Source: Bacillota bacterium (GTDB lineage Bacteria; Bacillota; Clostridia; Acetivibrionales; DTU013). Taken from it: DNA of 58,807 nt. The notes under the pieces are model-generated. The model saw only the letters and a list, made by a program, of their open reading frames with translations. It was not told the DNA's origin and ran no database searches. This document shows positions 1-9,298 of the stretch, in pieces (the stretch's first letter is position 1; each line of letters opens with the position of its first letter). The DNA lies in the NCBI GenBank assembly GCA_023433505.1, contig JAEZCO010000010.1, positions 1-58,807 on the forward strand, in the 5' to 3' direction. The translations under genes were made by a program, and so were the position numbers.

Positions 1-3000
1 CTGTAGGTGTGAGAGCCACCAACCTGTTCTGAATATCTGCTATACTTGTAAAGCACTGAGCAAACTTATTAACATCAACAAGATATCTCCCGTTTACATA
101 CCGGCTGTTAATACTGCTACATGTAAAAGTCTTGCCAGCAAAAGTAACAGTACCACTAATTGGAGTAACCCCTAATTCAGCGGCAAGGTCTTCAAGATAT
201 TCTTCACTTATCGCCCCCTGCGGTGGTGTCACTACCAGCCCATATGCTCCTGTTGCTGCACCATTATAACCTTTTACTTTAACATAATACATTTGTCCGC
301 CGGCTAGATTAATGCTGATTTTAAAGTTTGTACTTTCTCCAGAATCATCATCATTAGCCAATTCAGCTTGTCCAATACTATACAAATATCCTTCTGTATC
401 GGTTAAACCGGTGGTTTTAATTGTATAAATCCCACTATTATTTGCTGTAAATTTATAATAATCTTCTTCACCAGCAGAACCAATAAAGCCATTAACTGTA
501 TTTCCAACAGAAATAGTCGTTGCTGTGCCAAAGCTGTGGTTTCCTGTTCCACTGGAACCACCAGAACTCGGGATAGCAATAGCTATACCACTACAATTTT
601 GAGGATTGGAAGAATCAACGATAGCTTGTATTTCATGTACTCCTGCAATTGCCGTCCACTCGGATGTTGCATTAATAGAATGTGTACCACCTACGCCTAT
701 ACCACCTGTATAATTCACTGTTTCCTGTAGGAAACCATCTACTTGGAATTTGACTGTTATTGTAGTGCCAGGGTCTATTGCTGTAGTTCCAACATTTTTA
801 ATTACAGAAGTAAATTGAACAGATTCTCCAGCCATAGGGCTTTCAGGATAAATAATAAAGTCTGTCATAGTTAAGTTAGAATTACCTGTTCCCGGGAAAG
901 AACCTTCGGCTATAAAGTCTTTAAATTGGGAAAAAACGTGGATCATAGCCTTGCTATTACCATAATCATAAAATGCAGCTATATCATTTCTTCCATCTCC
1001 GTTAAAATCGCCTTCCACTACTTTATCCGTTATTAAATTTGCAGTATAATTGCCTGGGCCTGATTCCCACCACTTTTTTGCTTGAAAAGAAGAACCATTT
1101 GATAGCCATAGATGAATTTTGGTATCGTTAAAACCATTATCATAAAATGCGGCAATATCGTCCTTTCCATCTCCATTATAATCCTCTGAAATTACCCTAG
1201 ATGTTACCAAATTAACTTTGAAGTCGCTACTGTCATAATTCCACCAAATAGCATATTGAAATGAATTCCCAGTTGACAACCATACATGAATCCCTGTGAC
1301 ATGACTTCCATAATCATAGAAAGACGCAATATCATCTTTTCCATCATTATTATAATCACCAGATACTACTCTACCTGTAATTAGGCTTGCTCTATAGTTC
1401 CCAACTCCTGAATCCCACCATCCATATGGGTTAATACTTTGGAATGAACTGCCGTTCGATACCCATACATGAATTCTTGTAATATCACTTCCATAATCGT
1501 AGAATGCGGCAATATCATCCTTCCCATCTCCATTGAAATCTCCGGATACTACTCTTCCGGTTATCAGACTTGCTCTATAGTTCCCAACTCCTGAATCCCA
1601 CCATCCATATGAGCTGATACTTTGAAATGAACTACCATTCGATATCCATACATGAATTCTTGTAATATCATTTCCATAATCGTAGAATGCGGCAATATCA
1701 TCCTTCCCATCTCCGTTGAAATCTCCGGATACTACCCTTCCAGTAACTCTGCCGGCCTCATATCCTCCAGGGCCTGAATCCCACCATGTATCTGCACCTA
1801 AGGTCTGAAAAGAACTCCCATTTGATATCCAAACATATAGTTTAGATTGGTAACTTCCATTATCATAAAGTACAGCTATATCTTTTCTATTATCTCCATT
1901 GAAATCACCTGAAACTACTCGCCCTGTTACCATATTAGCATCAAAGCTTTCAAGATTAATGCCCCACCAACCATTAGTACCTGTCCATTGAAATGAATTG
2001 CCATTTGACTGCCATACATGAATTCTTGTATTATTTTCATCATCATAGAATGCGGCAATATCATCCTTCCCATCGTTATTAAAATCACCAGAAACTACTC
2101 TTCCGGTTATCAGGCTTGCTCTATAATTCCCAATTCCTGAATCCCACCAACCACTAGAATCATTATATTGAAATGAACTACCATTTGATACCCATACATG
2201 AATTCTTGTATTATCGCTTCCATAATCATAGAATGCGGCAATATCATCTTTTCCATCACTATTAAAATCACCAGAAACTACTCTTCCGGTTATCAGGCTT
2301 GCTCTATAATTCCCAATTCCTGAATCCCACCAGCCACTAGAATTATTATATTGAAATGAACTGCCATTTGATATCCATACATGAATTCTTGTATTAGCAC
2401 TTCCATAATCATAGAATGCGGCAATATCATCCTTCCCATCACTATTAAAATCACCAGAAACTACTCTTCCGGTTATCAGGCTTGCTCTGTAGTTTCCAAT
2501 TCCTGAATCCCACCAACCATTAAGATTAACACTTTGAAATGAACTACCCGTGGATATCCATACATGAATCCTTGTATCATCACTCCCATAATCATAGAAT
2601 GCGGCAATATCATCTTTGCCATCTCCATTAAAGTCTCCTGATACTATTTTCCCAGCGGCCCGATCGGCCTCATATCCCCCAACGCCTGAATCCCACCATC
2701 CGCTTCTTTGGAATGAAGCTCCGGTAGCGACCCATACTTGTATTTTGGTTTGACTATTACCGCAATCATAAAAAGCCGCTATTTCCTTTTTCCCATCCCC
2801 GCTAAAATCTCCTGAAACTGTCTTATCTACTATCATGTTGGAATTAAAATTGGAAACTTTAGAATCCCACCATCCATTCATTTGTATAGAGGTATCATAA
2901 GAAAATAATTCAATGCTATTATCCTGTAGATAGATATTTGGATATACAGAAGAAGCTACGGTTGTTTCATCTTGAGCTTCAACTTGCATCGCTCTAATAC

Positions 3001-4381
3001 AATTAATTTTATTACCTTTACGAATCAAATTATTTAGTATTGTCAAATTATCAGAAGAGTTAATTAATATATCCTTAATTTTAATTATACTTAGACCCGC
3101 AGTCTTACTTAAAACTAATAATGCATCTCCTGAAACAAATGGTGCTGACATTGACGTTCCGCTCATTAACCCATAGGAATTACCAGGTAGAGTACTCATT
3201 ATTTCTTCACCTGGTGCCGCCACATCAACAGAATTTTCTCCATAATTGGAGAATGCCGACAAACAACCTTCTTTTTTTATCGATGTAACAGTAATGATAT
3301 TTGGAAGATCGTAAGAAGCAGGGTACATAGGATTAACATCAATATTTATCCCGTTATTTCCGGCAGCACATACAAACAGCATGTTCGACGCTGTGATTGT
3401 ATCTTTTAACGCCAAATTGTCCACTGCAGTTCCCCAACTGCAATTAACAATTTTAACTCCCATACGTTCAGCATATTCAATTGCAGCAATTATTTCGCTG
3501 GTATAAGCTGTTCCACCTGTAAATGCTTTTAATGGCATTATCTTGGCGTCGGGTGCTATACCTGCTATTCCTGTTGAATTATCTTTTACTGCGGCAATAA
3601 TACCGGCTACATGGGTTCCATGCCGTTCATCATTTAGGTTAGCTGGATTATGTACGGAATTATCATTTTCACAGAAATCCCAACCTTGGACATCATCGAT
3701 ATACCCGTTATTATCATCATCAATTCCGTTTTCAGGTATCTCTCCGGGATTTGACCATATATTGGGGCTTAAGTCTTCATGACCTACATCAATTCCGGTA
3801 TCAATAACAGCCACAACCACTCCAGCGCCCGTTGATACTTCCCAGGCTCCTACAGCTCCTACATCATAGCTTCCAGAACCTTTACTATAAACACTTCCAT
3901 ATACTGAATCACACACGCCCCATTGATCATTGAAATATGTGTCATTTGTAGATAAGTTTATTTTATAGTCAGGCTGAATATATTCGATATCAGAACCAGC
4001 ATTTTTGCCTTTCAATTCGGTAAGCAGGTCACTCTTTTTCATCTTGAATTTAGTGGTTATCAAGTCTAGCTTGCTATTCCTGCCAATTATTTTACTTTTT
4101 GAAATTCTGCTTGTAAGGAGACCGGCTACTTTTTCTTTAGCTTTATTATCTTTATACTTTATTATAAACCTGTCGGTAGTGATATCCTCATCGCTATTGA
4201 TATTTTCATCTTTAAAGTCGAACTTTTTTCCATTCTGACTATCATTTTCGGATGAAGAAGACGGATATTGATTATTGCTCGCTGAACCTGCAAAAGAGGG
4301 AGTTAGAACAGATGACAGAATTATACCCATTGAAAGGCATAGAGAAATAAAAACTTTAAGCTTCCTTAATACAGTACGCAT
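1..4381 (-). CDS. Secreted subtilisin-like (S8) serine protease with FG-GAP-like repeats, CARDB and PPC domains (C-terminus beyond window)
   Basis: An open frame runs from the ATG at 4381 to the window edge without a stop, giving 1460 codons, so the protein is incomplete here. A signal peptide (about residues 1-31) is followed by an inhibitor-type propeptide (about 70-140). The peptidase domain holds the S8 triad: Asp194 in VIDTGID, His254 in HGTHVAG and Ser410 in SGTSMSAP, with the oxyanion Asn in AAGNNG. Residues about 502-1154 are eleven tandem FG-GAP/VCBS-like repeats with DxNxDGxxD calcium-type loops. A CARDB-like Ig domain and a PPC (pre-peptidase C-terminal) domain follow. The last visible residues are unassigned. 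It should act outside the cell or at its surface. The start is preceded by a purine-rich GGGGG tract. It is divergent from tryptophanase and shows no functional link with it. Confidence 0.9.
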   Translation of the reverse strand, partial: MRTVLRKLKVFISLCLSMGIILSSVLTPSFAGSASNNQYPSSSSENDSQNGKKFDFKDENINSDEDITTDRFIIKYKDNKAKEKVAGLLTSRISKSKIIGRNSKLDLITTKFKMKKSDLLTELKGKNAGSDIEYIQPDYKINLSTNDTYFNDQWGVCDSVYGSVYSKGSGSYDVGAVGAWEVSTGAGVVVAVIDTGIDVGHEDLSPNIWSNPGEIPENGIDDDNNGYIDDVQGWDFCENDNSVHNPANLNDERHGTHVAGIIAAVKDNSTGIAGIAPDAKIMPLKAFTGGTAYTSEIIAAIEYAERMGVKIVNCSWGTAVDNLALKDTITASNMLFVCAAGNNGINIDVNPMYPASYDLPNIITVTSIKKEGCLSAFSNYGENSVDVAAPGEEIMSTLPGNSYGLMSGTSMSAPFVSGDALLVLSKTAGLSIIKIKDILINSSDNLTILNNLIRKGNKINCIRAMQVEAQDETTVASSVYPNIYLQDNSIELFSYDTSIQMNGWWDSKVSNFNSNMIVDKTVSGDFSGDGKKEIAAFYDCGNSQTKIQVWVATGASFQRSGWWDSGVGGYEADRAAGKIVSGDFNGDGKDDIAAFYDYGSDDTRIHVWISTGSSFQSVNLNGWWDSGIGNYRASLITGRVVSGDFNSDGKDDIAAFYDYGSANTRIHVWISNGSSFQYNNSSGWWDSGIGNYRASLITGRVVSGDFNSDGKDDIAAFYDYGSDNTRIHVWVSNGSSFQYNDSSGWWDSGIGNYRASLITGRVVSGDFNNDGKDDIAAFYDDENNTRIHVWQSNGNSFQWTGTNGWWGINLESFDANMVTGRVVSGDFNGDNRKDIAVLYDNGSYQSKLYVWISNGSSFQTLGADTWWDSGPGGYEAGRVTGRVVSGDFNGDGKDDIAAFYDYGNDITRIHVWISNGSSFQSISSYGWWDSGVGNYRASLITGRVVSGDFNGDGKDDIAAFYDYGSDITRIHVWVSNGSSFQSINPYGWWDSGVGNYRASLITGRVVSGDYNNDGKDDIASFYDYGSHVTGIHVWLSTGNSFQYAIWWNYDSSDFKVNLVTSRVISEDYNGDGKDDIAAFYDNGFNDTKIHLWLSNGSSFQAKKWWESGPGNYTANLITDKVVEGDFNGDGRNDIAAFYDYGNSKAMIHVFSQFKDFIAEGSFPGTGNSNLTMTDFIIYPESPMAGESVQFTSVIKNVGTTAIDPGTTITVKFQVDGFLQETVNYTGGIGVGGTHSINATSEWTAIAGVHEIQAIVDSSNPQNCSGIAIAIPSSGGSSGTGNHSFGTATTISVGNTVNGFIGSAGEEDYYKFTANNSGIYTIKTTGLTDTEGYLYSIGQAELANDDDSGESTNFKISINLAGGQMYYVKVKGYNGAATGAYGLVVTPPQGAISEEYLEDLAAELGVTPISGTVTFAGKTFTCSSINSRYVNGRYLVDVNKFAQCFTSIADIQNRLVALTPT
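918..2876 (-). repeat. Eleven tandem ~177-bp FG-GAP-like repeats inside the protease gene
   Basis: Each unit encodes about 59 residues with the pattern SGDFNGDGKDDIAAFYDYG, then an IHVW strand, a GSSFQ turn and a GWWDSG motif. I count eleven SGDF-type cores. Several central units are nearly identical in DNA (around 1400-1720 and 2030-2480), which suggests recent duplication or gene conversion. The Asp/Asn-rich loop fits calcium binding, as in integrin-like FG-GAP propeller blades. Confidence 0.85.
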
Positions 4382-4723
4382 TTGAAACCCCCAATAACTT
4401 AAACAATTTATGCCAATTGGAAAATTAAATAATAAAGTTATATAGGACCCTATACCCCTAATTTTGTAAATGTATAAACTCATTGTTATGATATCAAATC
4501 TTTGTAAAATCAACAAGAAAAATTTGTAATTTTATGTTGCTTATAGTGAATTTATAAGATCACATCTCAAATTTTCAATTTGTCCCGGAATACCGTTGCT
4601 TTTCCCGTCAACCTGAGTAATAATAGTAGGGTGTGAAAAAACTAAAATAATTGAATAAATTCATTTTAGAATCAACCCTGCAGGAAAAGCCATTAAATAA
4701 ATTATAGAAAAGGGGTGTTCTAG

Positions 4724-6097
4724 ATGAGAAGAGCAGAGCCGTTCAGAATAAAGATGGTGGAGCCCATCCGCCTGATTTCCGCCGCTGAAAGAAAGAGGGC
4801 GTTGGAAGAGGCAGGATACAATCCATTTTCTTTAAGAGCAGAGGATGTGTACATAGATTTACTTACAGACAGCGGCACAGGAGCAATGAGTGACAACCAG
4901 TGGGCCGGGCTTATGCTGGGAGATGAATCCTATGCGGGCAGCAGGAATTTTTACAATCTTGAGCAGGCGGTAAGGGATGTCACGGGCTACAGCTACACAA
5001 TTCCTACCCATCAGGGCAGAGGAGCCGAGCAGGTTCTTTTTCCTTTGATCGTCAAGAAAGGCCAATATGTCATTGGCAACATGCATTTTGATACCACAAG
5101 AGCCCATATCGAGCTGGCGGAAGGAAGGCCGGTGGATTTTGTCACCGAGAAAGCCTTTGATACCTCCACGCCTTATGATTTCAAAGGTGAATTCGATGTG
5201 GAAAAAACGGAAGCTTTTATCCAGGAAAAGGGTGCGGAGAACGTCGGTTTTATCTTGATTACCGTCACCTGCAACAGCAGCGGCGGACAGCCGGTATCCA
5301 TGAAGAATATCCGGGAAGTCAGCCAGCTGGGCAAAAAGTATGGGATACGGGTATTGCTGGATGCTGCCCGCTTTGCTGAAAACGCCTGGTTTATTAAAAC
5401 ACGGGAAAAAGGCTACGGGGACAAATCCATGGCTGAAATAATCCTTGAGATGTTTTCCTATGCAGAAGGCTTTACAATGAGCGCCAAGAAGGATGCGCTG
5501 GTAAACATGGGCGGACTCATCGGCATCAAGGACAATGAGGACCTGTACAGGAGCGCACGGTCAATGCTGGTGCCTTATGAGGGTTTCCCAACCTACGGAG
5601 GTCTTTCGGGCAGGGATATGGAAGCACTGGCAAGAGGACTTCGGGAGGGTACGGATGAAGCTTATCTTGAGTACAGGATCGGTCAGGTGGCTTATTTAGG
5701 CCAACGGCTTCTGGATGGGGGAGTACCTATTCAGACACCTACTGGGGGCCATGCGGTTTTTGTCGATGCCAAAAAGATGCTGCCGCATATTCCCGGCAAC
5801 GAATTCCCTGCTCAGGTGTTGGCCAATGAGCTGTATCTGGAATCAGGGGTGAGGGCCGTGGAAATCGGTTCCTTTCTTGCGGGAAGAAGCGCCGAAACGG
5901 GGGAGCAGGTTATTTCGCCCTTCGAGCTGATGCGGCTGACAATTCCCAGAAGGACTTATACAAACAACCATATGGATGTAGTTGCAGATGCGCTGATAGC
6001 CATCAAGGAGAGGGCCCATACGTTAAAAGGCCTGGAATTTGAGTATGAGCCGCCGATTTTAAGGCATTTCACCGCAAGGCTCAGGTATAAAGCATAA
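4724..6097 (+). CDS. tnaA: Tryptophanase (tryptophan indole-lyase)
   Basis: This is a 457-aa PLP-dependent beta-eliminating lyase (fold type I). It is predicted to split L-tryptophan into indole, pyruvate and ammonia in the cytoplasm. The PLP lysine is Lys256 in MSAKKDA. Three positions separate it from the close relative tyrosine phenol-lyase: Asp123 in the FDTT motif (Thr in the phenol-lyase), the AVEIGSF stretch (the phenol-lyase has an Arg-containing MERG there), and His448 in LRHFTA (Phe in the phenol-lyase). All three match tryptophanase. The ATG at 4724 follows AAAGGGGTG. No TnaC-like leader peptide is obvious, and no aromatic amino acid permease lies nearby. A hairpin terminator follows at 6130, so it is probably transcribed alone. 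Confidence 0.88.
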   Translation: MRRAEPFRIKMVEPIRLISAAERKRALEEAGYNPFSLRAEDVYIDLLTDSGTGAMSDNQWAGLMLGDESYAGSRNFYNLEQAVRDVTGYSYTIPTHQGRGAEQVLFPLIVKKGQYVIGNMHFDTTRAHIELAEGRPVDFVTEKAFDTSTPYDFKGEFDVEKTEAFIQEKGAENVGFILITVTCNSSGGQPVSMKNIREVSQLGKKYGIRVLLDAARFAENAWFIKTREKGYGDKSMAEIILEMFSYAEGFTMSAKKDALVNMGGLIGIKDNEDLYRSARSMLVPYEGFPTYGGLSGRDMEALARGLREGTDEAYLEYRIGQVAYLGQRLLDGGVPIQTPTGGHAVFVDAKKMLPHIPGNEFPAQVLANELYLESGVRAVEIGSFLAGRSAETGEQVISPFELMRLTIPRRTYTNNHMDVVADALIAIKERAHTLKGLEFEYEPPILRHFTARLRYKA

Positions 6098-6129
6098 GGA
6101 ACAATGTATCCGCATAATTTTATCGATAT

Positions 6130-6165
6130 AAAAGTGGGCGAGTCAAAGGGACTCGTCCATTTTCA
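6130..6165 (+). terminator. Rho-independent terminator after tryptophanase
   Basis: A 9-bp stem (6136-6144 with 6150-6158, one G-T pair, 5-base loop) is flanked by AAAA upstream and ATTTT downstream. It lies 38 bases after the stop codon. Confidence 0.7.
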
Positions 6166-6307
6166 TGTAATATTTCGAAAACAAGCGAAATATTACAAAA
6201 ATATTAAGAATGTTTTTCCATCCATATTACCCTAAAAATCATTTTATGTTTCCGAATATATATTGCAGATCGATCTTAAAACAAATTTTTGAAAGGATGG
6301 AAAAAGT

Positions 6308-7657
6308 ATGAGGAAGCTCATAGCAATGATTCTGGCAATCGTGCTGATAGCCGGCGTGATGTCAACAACGGCTTTTGCCAAAAGCGATTCGAAGTTCAAA
6401 GGAAGCATAAATATTTCCGTAAAGTTTTTTAAAGATTCGGGTGACGTCTCATGGGCGCAGAAGGCCATTGACAAGCTGATGCTCAAGGGCATGCTGAAGG
6501 GGGACAACGGCAAATACCAGCCAAACAGGTCGGTAACACAGTTGGAAGCAATAATCATGTCTTTAAGGGTGATGGGATGGGAAGAGGAAGCCCTGGCGAT
6601 AAAGAACCTTCCGAAAAAATATAAAGGTTCCGCGGTCCAGGCATGGGCGGTAGGCTATATCAATAAAGCTTATGAGAAGGGGATCCTTGATGAGGTGGAT
6701 ATGATGTATTTTAACCCCAATGCACCCGCAAAAAGGCATGAGGTTGCAAAGTACATAATCAGGGCCTTACAGAAGGATGACGAAGCGAAGGCTAAGATGA
6801 ACGCGGTGCTTCCTTTTAAGGATGCAGCGGCTGTTCCTCAAGGATCTGTAGGCTATGTGTACCTTGTAAACCAGCTGGGAATCATGAAGGGCGACGGACA
6901 GAAGTTCAATCCCATGGGCACTTTGAGCAGGGCTGAAATGGCTGTGTTGTTCTGCAATCTTGACGATAAGGTGGATAATGAAAATGATGCCGATGAAGTC
7001 AAGGGCACGATAGATAGTATCAGCGCCGGCAGAATAGTTCTGAAGGTGGGCGTCTTGAATAAAACCTTTGCCGTAAGCGAAGATGTTGTCGTATATAAGG
7101 CAACAAAAAGAGTTGATTACTCAACGGTTGTAAAAGGCACAAAGGTATTGCTGAAGACAGAGGATGATGTAGTAGAATATATTGAAATATTGAGTAATGA
7201 TCAAAACGATGGCAAGATCATCACAAATTACACCGGAGAGCTCACTGCGATCGGCAGTGGAAATCCAATGACCTTGACCGTAAGGATTGCAGAGCTGACG
7301 GCTATTTTCAAAATAGCGGACGGCGCGGAATTCTACTTCAATGGAGTCAGGGGGACCGTCAATGATCTTGCGCTCGGGGATAAAGTCAGTATCGCCGTAG
7401 ATAATACCAACAGAGCTTTGAAAGTTACGGCAGAAAGGTCGCTGGCCGTTATTACGGAGGATCGGGGCAAAATCACGGCCATTGACCTTGTGGGAACATA
7501 CCATCTGTCCGTGGACGGTACAAGATATGTTCTGTCCAAGGATGCAGATGTGAAAGTGGATAATGTTGCTGCAGAATTAGAGGATCTTAAAATAGGCATG
7601 GATGTTATTGTTAAGCTGAAGGACAGCGTTGTAGAAGCTGTCTATGGTGAAAACTAG
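6308..7657 (+). CDS. Secreted S-layer-homology (SLH) domain protein
   Basis: This 449-aa protein has a signal peptide (cleavage predicted after AFA, about residue 24). Three SLH-type segments follow (about 40-95, 105-155 and 165-225), which typically bind pyruvylated secondary cell-wall polymer. The C-terminal half (about 230-449) is beta-rich, with repeated segments of the type KGTIDSI...AGRIVLKV, and I do not recognise it. The ATG follows GAAAGGATGG. It lies alone between two terminators, so a surface structural or adhesive role independent of the neighbours is likely. Confidence 0.8.
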   Translation: MRKLIAMILAIVLIAGVMSTTAFAKSDSKFKGSINISVKFFKDSGDVSWAQKAIDKLMLKGMLKGDNGKYQPNRSVTQLEAIIMSLRVMGWEEEALAIKNLPKKYKGSAVQAWAVGYINKAYEKGILDEVDMMYFNPNAPAKRHEVAKYIIRALQKDDEAKAKMNAVLPFKDAAAVPQGSVGYVYLVNQLGIMKGDGQKFNPMGTLSRAEMAVLFCNLDDKVDNENDADEVKGTIDSISAGRIVLKVGVLNKTFAVSEDVVVYKATKRVDYSTVVKGTKVLLKTEDDVVEYIEILSNDQNDGKIITNYTGELTAIGSGNPMTLTVRIAELTAIFKIADGAEFYFNGVRGTVNDLALGDKVSIAVDNTNRALKVTAERSLAVITEDRGKITAIDLVGTYHLSVDGTRYVLSKDADVKVDNVAAELEDLKIGMDVIVKLKDSVVEAVYGEN

Positions 7658-7695
7658 AGAATAGTGCTGCAGAAAAATTCAACTATATGCCAATG

Positions 7696-7730
7696 GCAAC
7701 CGTCCTATCATCGGGCGGTTGCTGTTTTCT
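7696..7730 (+). terminator. Rho-independent terminator after the SLH gene
   Basis: A 10-bp stem (7696-7705 with 7713-7722, one T-G pair) has a 7-base loop and is followed by TGTTTTCTT. Confidence 0.8.
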
Positions 7731-7867
7731 TGGGGAGGGAAATAAATGTGTACAAACTATTAAATTCATGTTTCAATGTTTTTCACAGTTAAAAGGTGGT
7801 AAAAGTATTATAACAAATCAAAAACAAGTCGAAATGTGGCGGTTTGAATACAAAGGTGGTGAGAAGA

Positions 7868-8389
7868 ATGGATTTAATCAATTTGGCTTTACAGTTTAGA
7901 GACTACGAATGGATCAAGGAGCTGATGGCACAGGAAACTGCGACTGCGACAGCAACTGAGACTGAAACTGCAGCTGCGGGTCAGGCAATGGAGGGAAATG
8001 TCAAAGCCGATTTGTTCAATGAAGAATCCGTTGCACTCGAAAACATTACAAATACTTATGCGGTTAGGGAAAGAATGGGTATCCGGGCCTTTAACATCAA
8101 TTCCGAGTATGACAGGAACCTGTCCAGTCTGATACTGGTGGAGCGTCCTTCCTACAGGAAAGGTGAAAAGGTGAGGTACCGCAATCCTTCCAACGAAGAA
8201 ATGATATTTGCAAGGGGTATAGTCAACGGATATGTTCTGGGATACAGTGAGGCAAACAATAACCTGAACAACCAATTAATGGAGTATTTTACTTCAGTCG
8301 AATCCCAAATGCTGAAAAAGGGGACAGGTGCCGGAAATGTGCAGAAAAAAAGCTCAAGACCCAGGAAAACGAAGGATTCCAAAGAGTAG
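7868..8389 (+). CDS. Uncharacterised 173-aa cytoplasmic protein
   Basis: I do not recognise the family. The chosen ATG follows AAAGGTGGTGAG at ideal distance; a TTG eight codons upstream is less likely. No signal peptide or membrane segment is visible. A Thr/Ala/Glu low-complexity stretch (about residues 19-35, alternating AT and ET) precedes a conserved-looking core with YRKGEKVRYRNP and FARGIVNGYVLGYSEANN motifs. The tail is strongly basic (KKSSRPRKTKDSKE), which could bind nucleic acid or may simply be disordered. It ends just before a shared bidirectional hairpin and faces the minus-strand iron genes. Confidence 0.6.
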   Translation: MDLINLALQFRDYEWIKELMAQETATATATETETAAAGQAMEGNVKADLFNEESVALENITNTYAVRERMGIRAFNINSEYDRNLSSLILVERPSYRKGEKVRYRNPSNEEMIFARGIVNGYVLGYSEANNNLNNQLMEYFTSVESQMLKKGTGAGNVQKKSSRPRKTKDSKE

Positions 8390-8407
8390 GGTCCGGTATT
8401 ACAGCCG

Positions 8408-8455
8408 ATAAGGGACGATTTGTGGAGGCAATAAGCCCGCAAATGCGTCCCTTAT
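8408..8455. terminator. Hairpin between convergent genes
   Basis: Arms 8408-8424 and 8438-8455 pair over ATAAGGGACG plus ATTTG/CAAAT with a single bulged G at 8445. The AT-rich base of the stem gives a short T run on either strand. It sits between the convergent genes ending at 8389 and 8496 and could terminate both. Confidence 0.55.
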
Positions 8456-8495
8456 TTGGTATCCTGGGGATAGTGCAGCAGAAGGGAATGCATTT

Positions 8496-8756
8496 CTACC
8501 AGTCGGGGCAAAGCTCATTGTTCTTCGCCTTTATGCCGTCCAACTGGTTAAGCCTGTCCTCCAGCGCTTGAATTTCCTCATTGCTGCCGGTAAGCTGCAG
8601 AATGATAAGCCCTTCGTTGGAGCAGAGATCTCCGGCTTCATGAAGGCCCAGTCTCATTTTTATGATGCAGCCCGAGTCGGTCAGCACCTCCTGGAGCTTT
8701 GGGGCATTTTCCCTGCGGTTGTTTACAAGCAGGGTCATCACATTATAACAAGCCAT
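8496..8756 (-). CDS. Small ACT-fold protein resembling TM1266 (iron-only hydrogenase system regulator)
   Basis: This is an 86-aa protein. The ATG at 8756 follows GGGAGGATTTATTT, so the longer upstream reading frame is not used. The pattern of an N-terminal beta strand (YNVMTLLVNNR), helix, IIKMRLGLHEAG strand, C-S-N-E-G-L-I-I-L strand, helix and final GIKAKNNEL strand matches the small ferredoxin-like/ACT fold of the TM1266 family. In other anaerobes that family is linked to [FeFe]-hydrogenase genes, but none is present here. Cys residues (LCSNEG and ELCPDW) could bind a metal; that is inference. It is last in a minus-strand series with iron-storage genes. Confidence 0.55.
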   Translation of the reverse strand: MACYNVMTLLVNNRRENAPKLQEVLTDSGCIIKMRLGLHEAGDLCSNEGLIILQLTGSNEEIQALEDRLNQLDGIKAKNNELCPDW

Positions 8757-8903
8757 AAATAAATCCTCCCTTTTTTTATTGATAAAATGGTTATGAGCCA
8801 ATGGAGGCTTATCTGGAATAAGCTGAACTAAATAATTGGAATGACACAAAAACTTGGTTCAACTTATCGATCAGATAACATACCTTCAATTGGCTCATCG
8901 CAT

Positions 8904-9155
8904 TTAAAATTCCTGAATTCTGCAGCCTGTTTCGGTAATTTTTGTGATAATCTGTTCCTTGCTGATTTTTACCGGGTCATAATCTATGAATGCCGCCTTG
9001 AGCTTTCTATCGATGTCCACATCCTTTATACCTTCGGCCTGGAGAAGGGTTACTTCAAGATCATCGTAGGATCTTTCACATACAAGGGACTCCAATTCGA
9101 TCCTGATAGATTCTATTCCCGAATCTGTCTTTTTACCTCCCTGGCATCCTTCCAT
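8904..9155 (-). CDS. Heavy-metal-associated (HMA)-like domain protein lacking the CxxC motif
   Basis: This is an 83-aa protein with a good ribosome binding site (AGGAGGT before the ATG at 9155). After a short Gly/Lys tail the sequence follows the beta-alpha-beta-beta-alpha-beta pattern of copper-chaperone-like domains: a RIELESLVCERSYDDLEVTL strand/helix, a GIKDVDID turn, an AAFIDYDP strand, and a final helix ending TETGC. The usual metal-binding M-x-C-x-x-C loop is missing and only one Cys lies at the loop, so copper binding of the classical kind is unlikely. It lies 143 bases after ferritin on the same strand. A role in metal handling or a protein-protein contact is inference. Confidence 0.6.
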   Translation of the reverse strand: MEGCQGGKKTDSGIESIRIELESLVCERSYDDLEVTLLQAEGIKDVDIDRKLKAAFIDYDPVKISKEQIITKITETGCRIQEF

Positions 9156-9298
9156 ACGAGTACCTCCTATACATTATTTGAATGGGTGCATGTTTGGATA
9201 GATCGTCGCGTCGCAGGCTCCTCGCGAGACATCTAAAAAGCCTGTCAAAGCCAATGCGGCGTGGCAATCATCATCCCATGCAATAATAAAAAATCGAC

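Noticed and set aside
918..2876. Regular ~177-base repeats considered as a CRISPR or satellite array
   Set aside because: The units are protein-coding, in frame and encode FG-GAP-like repeats; there are no short repeats with unique spacers.
536..4238. Short plus-strand open frames in the first 4.3 kb
   Set aside because: They are shadows of the minus-strand protease, whose triad and repeats are unambiguous.
4724..6097. Tyrosine phenol-lyase as the identity of the 457-aa lyase
   Set aside because: The Asp, AVEIGSF and His positions that separate the two enzymes all match tryptophanase.
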